A stretch of DNA of 64,000 nt from AP-15 sp963846635 (GCA_963846635.1 CAWJXM010000003.1:248001-312000); one strand, 5' to 3'; counted from the first letter of the stretch, positions 45,665 through 54,949 are shown. Notes: generated by a model from the letters alone, not told the origin. Made by a program: numbers and translations.

Positions 45665-47014
45665 ATGGAAAGAGAGATTCGCGCCGAAGGGGCGCCACGG
45701 AAGGGGTCTGCCTACGGTCCAACGGGGTTTCGTCGGTTGACGCCTGGATTGATCACGGTCGACCGGATCGCGGAGGGATTTGCCGGTCTGCCCGAGGGGG
45801 TGACGGTCCTCGGCCAGTTGCTTGCCGCGTTCAAAGCCGCGGCACCCAGGCTCGGGCTCGCCACCCGCCTGGTGCATGCGATTGATTGGCTGTTCCGGTT
45901 TACCCAGCCGCAGGATTGGGAGCAGGGAGGGCACCCGATCTTATGGCCCTCGGCCCTGCTGCAGCAGGAGGCGCTCGGCCTTTCCGAGACCCAGGCAAAG
46001 CGGCTCAATCGGCACCTCATCGAGCTCGGCTTGATCACAATGAAGGACAGCCCGAACGGCAAGCGCTATGGCTGCCGCGACGCTCGGGGACGGATCGTAG
46101 AGGCATACGGCTTTGATCTGTCGCCACTTGCTGTGCGCTATCAGGAATTCGTGCAGCTGGCGGAGGAGGGGAGGGCGGAGCGCGAAGCGATGGGGCGCTT
46201 GCGCCGGCGGGCGACGATTGCCCGCAAGGGAATCGGGCAGATCCTCAAGACCGCACGAGACTACGATTTAAGGGGCGAGGAATGGCCGATGCTGGAGCGC
46301 GAGGCGCGGGCGATCGTGCAGGAGTTGAAACGCGCGGCGCGGCCGGACGACATAAAGGCGGGAGTTGTCAGCCTCGAACGGCGGCAACACGAGGCCCGAA
46401 GCCATCTCGAGATGCTTCTCAACGATGTTAAAATGATCCCCTCGCCGGCCGAAAATGCACCCCACCAATATACCTACAAATCAAACCCCTATCCTGAACA
46501 GGATACGGTAATCACATACAAGACTAGTAGCGAAGCGCAGGAAGCCCCTGTTGCCTCGTCAGGAGCGCCGAAACACCCGGAGAAGGGGGCGGTGCACGGA
46601 ATCCGCCCTGACGAATTGGTCAGGCTCGCCCCACGGTTAAAGCCCTATCTCCATCGCCCCGACCCGACTTGGTCAGAAATCATCGATGCCGCAGACTGGC
46701 TCCGGCACGATCTTGACGTCTCGAAACCGTTGTGGGGCGATGCCCGCTCGAATATGGGCCGGGATCTGGCCGCGGTCGCACTGGCAATCGTTTCGACCAA
46801 GGACCCCGAGCACTTCCGAACGACGCCCGGAGGGTATTTCCACGGCATGGTGCAAAAGGCCAAGGCCGGCGAACTGCATCTCGAGCGAACCGTCTGGGCG
46901 ATGCGGCGCGCAGCTCAGCCGAATGCACGGCCGCGAGCGGGCAGGGGAGGGGGCCGATACCAAGATGACAGGGTCCGCAGCGGATTAGACCAAGCTCGCT
47001 TTCGGCCAACTTGA
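45665..47014 (+). CDS. repC: RepC-type plasmid replication initiator, copy 2
   Basis: A 449-aa paralogue of repC1: PTGFRRLTPGLITVDRIAEG, VHAIDWLFRFTQPQDWEQGG, ITMKDSPNGKRYGCRDARG, and C-terminal LVRLAPRLKPYLHRPDPTWS and EHFRTTPGGYFHGMVQKAKA. The ATG at 45665 follows GGGGGAAGCG. The two proteins are alike along their whole length but clearly diverged, so the duplication is old or the modules came from two plasmids. Both frames are intact. Confidence 0.88.
   Translation: MEREIRAEGAPRKGSAYGPTGFRRLTPGLITVDRIAEGFAGLPEGVTVLGQLLAAFKAAAPRLGLATRLVHAIDWLFRFTQPQDWEQGGHPILWPSALLQQEALGLSETQAKRLNRHLIELGLITMKDSPNGKRYGCRDARGRIVEAYGFDLSPLAVRYQEFVQLAEEGRAEREAMGRLRRRATIARKGIGQILKTARDYDLRGEEWPMLEREARAIVQELKRAARPDDIKAGVVSLERRQHEARSHLEMLLNDVKMIPSPAENAPHQYTYKSNPYPEQDTVITYKTSSEAQEAPVASSGAPKHPEKGAVHGIRPDELVRLAPRLKPYLHRPDPTWSEIIDAADWLRHDLDVSKPLWGDARSNMGRDLAAVALAIVSTKDPEHFRTTPGGYFHGMVQKAKAGELHLERTVWAMRRAAQPNARPRAGRGGGRYQDDRVRSGLDQARFRPT
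46463..46530 (+). other. Candidate origin (oriV) inside repC2
   Basis: An AT-rich stretch with a dyad TATCCTG-AA-CAGGATA followed by CGGTAATCACA. It is the counterpart of the region at 41864-41925. Confidence 0.5.
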
Positions 47015-47403
47015 CGGTGCCGTTCGCCGGCCTCTTCATCTTCATTGCAGGCGCCGAGCCGTCCTGCCGAGCGACGAGGCAGTCGTCACGGTCGGCCGGC
47101 TGCGTCTCGACCGTGTGCTGGTGTCGAGCGCAGTGACTGCGGCAATGTCCAACGAGAGCATAAGGATCCGTGGGGTTGTCCGATGGCATCGCTCCCACTG
47201 CGCGGAGCACAACCGGCATGTGTTGCGTCGCGGTGAGCGGGCGCCCCACAGATCAGGGCCAGTGAACAAGCTCGCCTTCATCCTCGAAGAACGCCAGGAA
47301 TCTGGCGAAGGGTCGGTTGAATTCCTCTGCTCGTGCTGCCAAGCTGCGGCTGCAGGCGCCGCCTCGGCGCGCCTCGGACAAATCACTGGCGGAGGAGACG
47401 GGC
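47015..47403. other. Stretch with no recognised gene
   Basis: Starts within AACTTGACGGTGCC (46998-47011), the inverse of the sequence beside the orphan Tn3 end at 42451. No coherent coding frame was identified; several short frames look like remnants. Confidence 0.4.
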
Positions 47404-47760
47404 ATGGCCATGCAACTCGGGCACGTTCACATCAAGACCAGAGAGGATCCGCAGAAGGTCGCAAAGTTCTACATCGACAATTTCGGGGCGACCGTGAAGC
47501 GGGAAAATCCCGGCCGCGGCTGCCAGCTCGACCTGCACGGCGTGCAACTCAACGTGACGACCATCAACGCCGACCAGAACCATGAGCAGCATGTCGGCAT
47601 CGAGCACATCGCGATCGAGACCGACGATTACGCCGGCGCCCTCGCGAACCTTAAGAAGAACGGCGCGGAGATCCTCGAAGAGCGCGTAAACAACGGTCGG
47701 CATGTGTGCTGGGTTGCCGCGCCCGACGGCGCGCAGATGGAGCTGATCGAGAAGGTCTGA
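47404..47760 (+). CDS. VOC-family (glyoxalase/bleomycin resistance-like) protein
   Basis: A 118-aa single-domain protein with two beta-alpha-beta-beta-beta repeats: MQLGHVHIKTREDPQKVAKF then YIDNFGATVKREN, and GIEHIAIETDDYAGALANLK to VAAPDGAQMELIEKV. Candidate metal ligands are His in LGHVHIK, His in GIEHIAIE and Glu in QMELIEK. Members include dioxygenases, isomerases and resistance proteins; this one cannot be placed more closely. The ATG at 47404 opens at the fold; the open frame further upstream is not conserved-looking. Confidence 0.82.
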   Translation: MAMQLGHVHIKTREDPQKVAKFYIDNFGATVKRENPGRGCQLDLHGVQLNVTTINADQNHEQHVGIEHIAIETDDYAGALANLKKNGAEILEERVNNGRHVCWVAAPDGAQMELIEKV

Positions 47761-47898
47761 GGACGGGGCCACCCCACAGCTAATCCCCGCCAGCGGGGAT
47801 ATAGCTGTACGAATGGGCTTAATCGAGGATCAGACGGTCGGTAGAGCCTGGCATCTAGGGCCAGAAGGCGCAAAGCTGCGAAATTGCACAGTAGCGCC

Positions 47899-48205
47899 TT
47901 GCACGCAATCTTCTGGGCCGAGTTGCTCACCGGCGATGGGACAGGCATCCGAAGATAAGTTTGGTAGTGCAGCTAGTATTGCACGCAATGTCATCCCGCG
48001 CGGAGAGTGCTAACTTGAGATAGATTTTTGAGGTGTTTGGTGATTGCGTCCCATTGATTTTGCAGGGATATTTTTCCTCCTATCTATCTCAAGTTAGCAC
48101 TCTCCCCGCGCGATACACCCCCGGTTCTTTACGTCCAATACACCCGGCCGAATGCCCTACAAGACGTCCAATTCACATTGTAGGCGATGATTGCACGCAA
48201 TCTTC
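47899..48205. repeat. Three dispersed TTGC-AC-GCAA palindromes
   Basis: TTGCACGCAATCTTC at 47899-47913 and 48191-48205, and TTGCACGCAAT at 47979-47989. The last copy extends to GATTGCACGCAATC, with 6-bp arms. They lie in a noncoding region and may be binding sites; function unknown. Confidence 0.5.
48003..48104. mobile_element. MITE, 102 bp, with perfect 8-bp target duplication
   Basis: The ends GAGAGTGCTAACTTGAGATA (plus GAT) are perfectly inverted over 23 bp, and CCCGCGCG stands directly outside both (47995-48002 and 48105-48112). The inner 56 bp are noncoding and AT-rich. Size, inverted ends and target duplication define a miniature inverted-repeat element. No full-length parent with these ends was seen in the window. 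Confidence 0.88.
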
Positions 48206-48443
48206 GGCGCTCTTGGTCCGGCTTTGGGCGAATTCGCGATTCGCTACAGCAAAATCAGCGGATATCATCCGTGTTCTCGTTTCTTACCGTGCGTTTTGGC
48301 AGACTTGGGCCTTCCACCCCATAGCGGGCATGAGCGAGTGTCGTCGCCCACCCGATCACATAATTTATCGCCCGACGCAAACATCCCTGCCGTCGGGCGC
48401 CGCAACCTAGCCAAGCTAGCGGTGCTCCGTTGATTGGGAACCA

Positions 48444-49640
48444 CTACGTCGAGGGATGGTGTCTGCGACGAAGAGGCGGATCAGTAACCCTAGACCTAGA
48501 AGCAGTCTGATGCGCCGCGAGAACTTCCTGGGCACGGCGGATTGCCTGATCGGTCAGATCGAGAAGCCGGTCGAGTTCGCTAAAGTCGAATTCCCGCTGC
48601 GCGAGCGGCGGCAGCGGAGGGGAGGGAGCCAGGACCGGTGTCAACTCAGCCCAATCCCCTTCGACAGCGTCGATAGGCGTGGCGCTCGGCCAGCTGGGCC
48701 GCTGCCCGGGCTGCGGCCGGCGCGGTGGCGCGGTGGCCTCGCGCAGTGGCGCGAGGTGCTTGAGCCCGTAGAGCCGCCGCTTTGAGCGCTGGGTCAGCTC
48801 GCTGACAATGCCGAGAACAACGAACCCGTCGAGCAGGCGGGTGGCGTTGTTGATCGCGACGCCGAGGATTTGGGCGAGCGAGGTTGCTGACAGCAAGGGT
48901 GCGGCCGCCAATATGTCGATCGCCGCCGCGGCGTGCGAATCGCGGCGCCGGCCAGCGACTTTATGGCGGGCGGCGAACCAATGGCGTTCGATGTGGCGCA
49001 ACAGGGCCAAGCCGTCCGCGGCCTCGGCGGCGATGGCCGCCAGAAAATGGCCGGTCCATTCGGCGCGGCCCCACGGGATTTTGGCAGCAAGCGCGCCGGC
49101 GCCGGTCAGTAGCGGGCAGGGGAGGGCGGTCAGCCCGCGTTGGACCCAATAGCGGGCCAAAGCAGCGCGGATCGGCGGCCGCTCACCACCCCGATCGAGC
49201 CAGGTATGGACCGCATCGGCAGCACCCAACAATGGCGAGTGGCCGTCGGCGACCCCGGTAAGCTGTGCCGCGGCTTCGCCGATCGCCGCCCGCTGGGTCT
49301 GATCCGGAGCGGAATACCACCGGTACAGATCGAAGGCGTAACGCGCGGCGTCAAAGATCGCACCGCGGTCGATCAGCGCCGCCGGCCCTTCGAGGCGCAG
49401 GCGCACTCCTTCGATCAGTGCCGCGAGGTACCATGGGTCGATGATCCGGCCGTCGACCGCGGCCTGGCGGCGCACGGCTTCGAGCCGGGCGCGGTAGGCC
49501 CAGGCCGGGGCGAGCGGATGCGAACGCAACGCCGAATCGAGGCGCGTGACGGCGACCGCGGCGTGCTCGAGGCTGGCGGCGACGTCCCCTGCCAGCGGTC
49601 TCTGACGCCCCGGCGGCTTGCTGTCGGCCAGCATAGTCAA
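48444..49640 (-). CDS. DUF1612-like HTH protein (RHE_PE00001 type), copy 2
   Basis: A 398-aa paralogue of the protein at 30483-31655, similar along its length: HPLAPAWAYRARLEAVRRQA, IDPWYLAALIEGVRLRLEGP, VAGRRRDSHAAAAIDILAAA, PLLSATSLAQILGVAINNAT (HTH) and FDFSELDRLLDLTDQAIRRA. It lies divergent from a tyrosine recombinase gene, with the palindromic operator candidate between them. Start at 49640 or the Met two codons later. Function unknown; DNA binding likely. Confidence 0.7.
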   Translation of the reverse strand: MTMLADSKPPGRQRPLAGDVAASLEHAAVAVTRLDSALRSHPLAPAWAYRARLEAVRRQAAVDGRIIDPWYLAALIEGVRLRLEGPAALIDRGAIFDAARYAFDLYRWYSAPDQTQRAAIGEAAAQLTGVADGHSPLLGAADAVHTWLDRGGERPPIRAALARYWVQRGLTALPCPLLTGAGALAAKIPWGRAEWTGHFLAAIAAEAADGLALLRHIERHWFAARHKVAGRRRDSHAAAAIDILAAAPLLSATSLAQILGVAINNATRLLDGFVVLGIVSELTQRSKRRLYGLKHLAPLREATAPPRRPQPGQRPSWPSATPIDAVEGDWAELTPVLAPSPPLPPLAQREFDFSELDRLLDLTDQAIRRAQEVLAAHQTASRSRVTDPPLRRRHHPST

Positions 49641-49906
49641 TGGTACCCACTGAGCAATGGGATCGTCCTCGCCACGGCCGAAACCGGTTTTTGGAGTCGC
49701 CTATTCAAATCGCCAGCCAATTATGCGGTTTCCCACCCAGCAAATTGCCTGCTTCGACTATCACTAGCTTTATCCGACGTCGCGAGAAGTCCCTCTGTAC
49801 ACCATCATGAGCCGCGATCATCGGCTTTGTTGCTGGTCTCAGAACATTGATATACTATTTCGCTTATGAAAAGTAAAATAAGCGTTGTTGTGCGGGATGG
49901 GCGTCT

Positions 49907-49941
49907 CGTACTCGGGATAATCGTTCTTGTCCCGAATACTA
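49907..49941. promoter_or_regulatory. Palindromic operator candidate, right copy
   Basis: CGTACTCGGGATAA, five bases, CTTGTCCCGAATACTAG. Compared with the left copy at 30174 the arms are the same, the spacer is one base longer, and the flank AGGGATCAGGA is kept. It lies between the divergent DUF1612-like gene and the tyrosine recombinase gene. Confidence 0.6.
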
Positions 49942-50218
49942 GAAATCAGGGATCAGGACCCAGGGATCAGGAAACGCGGCAGCCAGGCGCCGCGCCGCAG
50001 CGGAGGAGGGCAGGGGAAGGGATGAGCGAGAGCCAGGGAAGCCGTGGGTTTCGTCGCGCACGTGGCCGTCACCGGACCGCCTATCCACATCGGCGCCGCG
50101 CGGCGGCCCGGATCATGCGCCAGACTGGCGGTCCGAGCCGCACATCACGATCCTCGCCTCTCAGCGACGCACGACCTTCAATAAGGATCCGGCATTCTCG
50201 ATCCACGGCAGGGTTCCG

Positions 50219-51355
50219 ATGATCCCAGATGGCGAATCGGCCCCGGCCGCCGTTATGCCCGCCGCGGCACCTGCCGTGGCGCCGCGCGCGCTGTCCTGGC
50301 GCATCCCAATAGGCGCGGCGCCCGACGCGGTGCGCGACTGGTTCGAGCTCGAAACCATCGTCGATCTGCCGGCCCCGGCCGCGAGTTTTGCCGAAGCGGA
50401 AGCCGCCGCCGCCGATTACCGCCGCGCCGCCCGCGCCGACAACACCAGGCGGGCCTATCGCGCCGCGGTCGCTCGCTTTACCGACTGGTGTGCCGCACAT
50501 GCCCAAGTCCCACTCCCGGCCGCGCCCGAGACCGTCGCCGCGTTTCTCGCGGCCGAGGCGGGCCGGGGCCTGGCCGTCAACACCCTGCGGCTGCGCCACG
50601 CCGCGCTGCGCTATCTGCATCTGTTGGCCGGCTATCCGCCGCCAACCGCATCGCCGATGGTCAGCGCGACCTTTGCCGGCATTCGCCGTGCCCACCGCCG
50701 GCCCTTGCGCAAAAAGACCGCCCTGGTGCTCGACCCGTTGCGCGCCGCAGTCCAGGCGATCCCCGACAGTTTGCCCGGGCGGCGTGATCGTGCGCTGATC
50801 CTGGTCGGCTTTGCCGCGGCATTACGGCCGTCGGAGCTGGCCCGGCTCGATGTCGGGGCGGTGACCCGACACGAAGATGGCATTGCACTCTTCCTGCCAT
50901 GGCGCAAGAACGACCAGGAGGCGCAAGGCACGATCGTGTGGCTGCCGGTGGGCCGGACCGATTTGTGCCCGGTCCGCGCCCTTGAAGCCTGGCTCGCCGC
51001 GGCGGAAATCGTCGAGGGGCCGCTGTTCCGGCGGCTGTGGCGGCTGCCGCCGCCGCGCGTGCGCAGAGGCGCCAAGCAGAAACCGATAGCCGAGCGCTAC
51101 CGGATGGGGAGCAACCCGATCGACACCGATTCGATTGCGCTCGTCATCAAGAAATGGACCGGCATTGCCGGGTTCGATAGCGCGGCTTTCGCCGGCCACA
51201 GCCTGCGGCGTGGCGCGATCTCGAGCGGCGTCGCGCAAGGGGTCCATATCGCCCGCCTCAAGCAGTTCTCCGGCCACGCCTCGCTCAAGAGCCTCGAAGA
51301 ATACGTTGAACTCGACGAATTGCGGCACAACCACCCGCTCAAGGACGTGCTTTGA
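50219..51355 (+). CDS. Tyrosine recombinase
   Basis: A 378-aa site-specific recombinase. The N-terminal SAM-like DNA-binding domain has RADNTRRAYRAAVARFTDWC; the catalytic domain holds FAAALRPSELARLDV (Arg I), AGHSLRRGAISSGVAQG (His-x-x-Arg), QFSGHASLKSLEEYVELDEL (His/Trp position and nucleophilic Tyr). It lacks the AP2-like domain of many phage integrases and resembles plasmid/transposon XerD-like enzymes, for instance those that resolve plasmid multimers. ATG at 50219 or a later one. The frame is whole. Confidence 0.88.
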   Translation: MIPDGESAPAAVMPAAAPAVAPRALSWRIPIGAAPDAVRDWFELETIVDLPAPAASFAEAEAAAADYRRAARADNTRRAYRAAVARFTDWCAAHAQVPLPAAPETVAAFLAAEAGRGLAVNTLRLRHAALRYLHLLAGYPPPTASPMVSATFAGIRRAHRRPLRKKTALVLDPLRAAVQAIPDSLPGRRDRALILVGFAAALRPSELARLDVGAVTRHEDGIALFLPWRKNDQEAQGTIVWLPVGRTDLCPVRALEAWLAAAEIVEGPLFRRLWRLPPPRVRRGAKQKPIAERYRMGSNPIDTDSIALVIKKWTGIAGFDSAAFAGHSLRRGAISSGVAQGVHIARLKQFSGHASLKSLEEYVELDELRHNHPLKDVL

Positions 51356-51374
51356 GGGGCTGTGCCGCGGCCGC

Positions 51375-51599
51375 TCATGGCAACGGGGCCATTTCGATCA
51401 GCGGTGCGAAACGTCGGAAATCGGCAAGGTTGAATGTCAGCAATCGGCGCACGCCACAGTCCAGCATCGTCGCGACGATGTTGGCGTCGTGCACCTGACG
51501 GCCGGTGGCGCGGTATGCCGTGAGGGTTTCGAAGAGGCGGTCGAGCACCCGGGCGCCGTACAGACTTGTGTAGGCTCGCGCTATGCAGCGAGCTGCCAC
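51375..51599 (-). pseudogene. PIN-domain (VapC-like) toxin, C-terminal remnant
   Basis: GRQVHDANIVATMLDCGVRR then LLTFNLADFRRFAPL is the C-terminal half of a VapC-type PIN nuclease, with the conserved HDA and the Asp of ADF. The N-terminal acidic residues (VDTNVL-like) are missing and no VapB lies beside it. It is a remnant of a toxin-antitoxin pair. Confidence 0.75.
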
Positions 51600-51694
51600 A
51601 ATGATGCTACAGTTGACTCGGCAGCGAGGCGGAACGACGCTTTTGTCGACAAATTCGGACGAGGTTTGCTCGCAACAGGTTCGGGAGAACGCCT

Positions 51695-53161
51695 ATGAGC
51701 GACAACGGTCATCTGAGTCCGGCGCAGGTCCACGCCAAGGTCAAGCATCCGATCGTCGACGGCGACGGACATTGGGTCGAGTTTCCGCCGGTCTTCGCTG
51801 AGAAGATGCGCAAGGTGGGTGGCGACAAGGCGGCCGACGGCTTTCTCGCGCCGCGGGGCGCCGCCGAGGCGCTGAAGATGACCCCGGCCGAGCGGACCGA
51901 GCGGCGTATTGCACAGCCTAATTACTGGAACCGCCAAGGCGAAAACACGCTCGACCGCGCGACTGCGATGATGCCGAAGCTGCTCTACGAGCGCCTCGAT
52001 GAGATCGGCACCGACTTCGCCGTCATCTATCCGACGGCGGGGCTGGGACTGCCTCGCATCAAGGACGACGCGACGCGGCGCGCCGTTATCCGCGCCTACA
52101 ACATCGTCGCCGCCGATTATTTCCGCGATTATAGCGACCGCATGACCCCGGCGGCGATCATCCCGATGCACACGCCGGAGGAAGCGATCGAAGAGCTCGA
52201 ATTCGTCACCAAGCAGCTCGGCTCGAAGGTCGGGATGTTCGGCAGCAACCTGCCGCGGCCGGTTCCCTCCGCTGCGGCCGAGGATGACGAGTCACGCCGC
52301 TTCACGGTGTGGTACGACGTGCTTGGCATCGACAGCCCCTATGACTATGACCCGGTCTGGGCGAAGTGCGTCGAGCTCGGCATTGCGCCGACCTTCCACA
52401 GCGGCAGTAGCAGCCAAGGATTGCGCCTGTCGCCGACAAACTTTGTCTACAATCACATCGGCCATTTCGCCGCCGCCGGTCATGCCGTCGCCAAGGCGAT
52501 TTTCCTCGGTGGCGTGACCCGCCGCTTCCCGCAGCTCAATTTCGCCTTTCTTGAAGGTGGCGCCGGCTGGGGTGCCCAGCTCTTCGGTGATCTGATCGAG
52601 CATTGGGAGCGGCGCAATGCCAAGGCGCTCGAACGTATGGACCCGGCAAAGCTCGATCGCAAGCTGCTGATGGATCTCGTCGTCAAGCATGGCTATGATG
52701 ATATGGCCGAGACCTTGCGAAAGCGCGACGGTTACCCAAACCCCGAGGCGCATTTGACCGGCGGGCACGCTGAGCTCGACGATTTCGCCGCCTGCAAGAT
52801 CACCTGCAAAGAGGATTGGATCGATCTCTACGCCAAGCCCTACTACTTCGGCTGCGAGGCCGACGACCGGATGAACGTCTGCGCTTTCAACCGCACCAAC
52901 CCGTTTGGGGCCCAGCTCAACGCAATCTACAGCTCCGACATCGGGCATTTCGACGTGATCGACATGCGCGACCCGCTACCCGAGGCCTACGAGCTCGTCG
53001 AGGACGGTCTGATCACCGAAGACAATTTCCGCGACTTCACGTTCGCCAATGCCGTGCGGCTATGGGGCACGCAGAACCCCCGTTTCTTCGAGGGCACGGT
53101 CGTTGCCAAAGAAGCGGCTGCGTTGCTTGCCCAATCAACCGTCCGCCCCGCTGCCGAATAA
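51695..53161 (+). CDS. Amidohydrolase-family (amidohydrolase 2) protein
   Basis: A 488-aa TIM-barrel metal-dependent hydrolase. The start VKHPIVDGDGHWVEFPPVFA holds a D-x-D-x-H variant of the usual metal-binding motif; FGSNLPRPVPS, LGIAPTFHSGSSSQGL (metal His), FLEGGAGWGAQLFGDLIEHW and the late SSDIGHFDVIDM (Asp/His) follow. This architecture is shared with decarboxylases and amidohydrolases of the ACMSD type acting on aromatic or heterocyclic substrates; the substrate is unknown. The gene is intact, the only clear metabolic enzyme in the window, with ribosome site close to the ATG not obvious. Confidence 0.82.
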   Translation: MSDNGHLSPAQVHAKVKHPIVDGDGHWVEFPPVFAEKMRKVGGDKAADGFLAPRGAAEALKMTPAERTERRIAQPNYWNRQGENTLDRATAMMPKLLYERLDEIGTDFAVIYPTAGLGLPRIKDDATRRAVIRAYNIVAADYFRDYSDRMTPAAIIPMHTPEEAIEELEFVTKQLGSKVGMFGSNLPRPVPSAAAEDDESRRFTVWYDVLGIDSPYDYDPVWAKCVELGIAPTFHSGSSSQGLRLSPTNFVYNHIGHFAAAGHAVAKAIFLGGVTRRFPQLNFAFLEGGAGWGAQLFGDLIEHWERRNAKALERMDPAKLDRKLLMDLVVKHGYDDMAETLRKRDGYPNPEAHLTGGHAELDDFAACKITCKEDWIDLYAKPYYFGCEADDRMNVCAFNRTNPFGAQLNAIYSSDIGHFDVIDMRDPLPEAYELVEDGLITEDNFRDFTFANAVRLWGTQNPRFFEGTVVAKEAAALLAQSTVRPAAE

Positions 53162-53205
53162 CCCCGCAGCAGGGCCGTTATACGCTGTGTGAGCGCGAAT
53201 AGCCC

Positions 53206-53724
53206 CCGAGCAAATTTCTTAGCTTCTGGGGGTTTCGATTGAGACCGGCGCGGGCACAGACCGCCATTGATCTTGAGCCTTTCGATGATGGCGCGGACGA
53301 TCGGCTCTCCCTGCTCCGTCCCTGCCGCTGTCCGGGTCGCCGCGGCGATGAGACCGCGATAGTCCGTTACCTGCACCGGTCTAAGGCTGAGCGTGGCGAT
53401 GATCTCTCTCGTATGTTCCCGCCGGGTCTCCTCCCGCTTGGCGTAGATCCCGAAGACGACCGGATCGATGCCGATCTGCTCGGCGACGGTGTCGATCACG
53501 GCTGCCGGCAGAACCTCACCGATTTGCAGAGGGCGGCCGAGGTCGCGGACGAGTGCCAACTGAACGGCGAAGCCGAGGCGGTTGTGCGCGCGCCGGTGCC
53601 GCCTGGCCAGGGCGACATCCTCAGGGGTGAGGACATAGCGCCGCTGCGCTTCGTCGTGACTGTCTGGAGGATCGAACAAGGCGACGCGCGTTGCGGGCGA
53701 TAAGATGACACGGCGGCGCATCAA
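53206..53724 (-). pseudogene. Tn3-family transposase N-terminal fragment
   Basis: The sequence MMRRRVILSPATRVALFDPP then RYVLTPEDVALARRHRRAHN and LGFAVQLALVRDLGRPLQIG is the N-terminal domain (DUF4158-like) of a Tn3-type transposase. About 170 aa remain, ending after PPEAKKFARG, where the tail of the amidohydrolase region begins. Together with the divergent resolvase stub at 53889 it is the end of a third Tn3-family transposon. Confidence 0.85.
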
Positions 53725-53888
53725 TCGGCTCCGGGATTCGTCTCTAAACTCACTCGTTTGTATCTGGACGAAAGAGAAAATAGAGATGTATTTTATGGAC
53801 GGCTTTGCCCGCTGCGGGAGAGCCGGTCACGGGCTGTCTCCAAACCGCTCGATTGCGGGACGAGGACCTGCCGGGAAAGGTCGCCGAC

Positions 53889-54046
53889 ATGCCGGACATC
53901 CTGGGGTATGCCCGCGTCTCCACCGATGAACAGGACTTGGCCGGCCAGATCTTGCGCCTGAAAGCTGCCGGCGCCGCCGGAACCTACGAGGACGTGATCT
54001 CGGGCCGGACCTTCGATCGTCCCGGTCTCAAGGCGTTGTTAGATTA
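53889..54046 (+). pseudogene. Resolvase N-terminus cut by IS982
   Basis: MPDILGYARVSTDEQDLAGQ then ILRLKAAGAAGTYEDVISGR is the start of a TnpR-type serine recombinase with the nucleophilic Ser in RVSTDEQ. It ends at ALLD where the IS982 copy B begins. Divergent to the Tn3 transposase fragment, the usual tnpA-res-tnpR layout; the gap 53725-53888 would be its res site. Confidence 0.88.
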
Positions 54047-54873
54047 ACCCCAACTACGGATAAGGGTTGAGGGGGTTCCCAAAGAACCAAGGCTTTGACA
54101 GCATCGGCTTACGAACACTGAGCGTCAAACCCGGGTCTGGAGAGCCCCCTCAATGGCGATCGATATCACAGCGCTGTATTGCTGTCCGATGGCTTCTGCA
54201 AGCTGTTCGCAGACTGGGAAGCGCACCGGCTGCTCCCGTCGGAGCAGATCAGGCAGCGCCCAGGCAAGCTGTCGCGCGCCGAGATGCTGTTCATTGTGGT
54301 GCTGTTTTACCTCTCGCCGTTCAAGCACTTCAAGGCATTCTACTGCTACGGGATCGGCCAGCAGTATCGCACCTGCTTTGGCGATCTGCCGCACTATGAC
54401 CGTTTCGTCAGCCTGATGCCGCGGCTGTTTGCCCCTCTGATGGTGCTGCTGCACAGCCTCAGCGGCGAGCCGAGCGGCGTCGACTTCGCTGATTCAACCA
54501 AGCTCGCCGTCTGCCACAATCGCCGCATTCACCGCCATAGGGTGTTCGAGGGCCTCGCCGCACGCGGCAAGACCAGCATGGGCTGGTTCTACGGCCTCAA
54601 GCTGCACTTCGTGATCAACCACAAAAGCCAAATCATGGCGCTGAAAATCACCCCCGGCAACACCGCCGACAGCACCGTGCGCGACGAGATGACCCAGCAC
54701 CTGGCCGGCACCCTTTACGCCGACAAGGGCTACATCGGCCAGGAACTCTTCAGCAAACTCTGGCAGCGGGGCTTGCATCTCATCACCAGCATCCGGCGCA
54801 ACATGCGGAACGATCTCATGCCGCTGGCCGACAAGATCATGCTGCGCAAGCGCGTCCTCATCGAGACCGTACT
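54047..54873 (+). mobile_element. IS982-family element, copy B, 3' end lost
   Basis: Starts with ACCCCAACTACGGATAAGGG at 54047. The transposase (from 54153) has a one-base loss near 54186 compared with copy A (TGCTGTCCGATG against TGCTGTCTCGATG), then an open frame through YADKGYIGQELF and RRNMRNDLMPLADKIMLRKR. It ends at IETV, where the Tn3-family transposon begins. The region of the 17-bp duplication in copy A is single here. Confidence 0.88.
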
Positions 54874-54949
54874 GGCCTTGTCGTAACCTTCGTGCCAAAA
54901 GTGCCGATCTGAAAGACATGTTAGTTCAATGAGTTGCGTCGGCGATATG

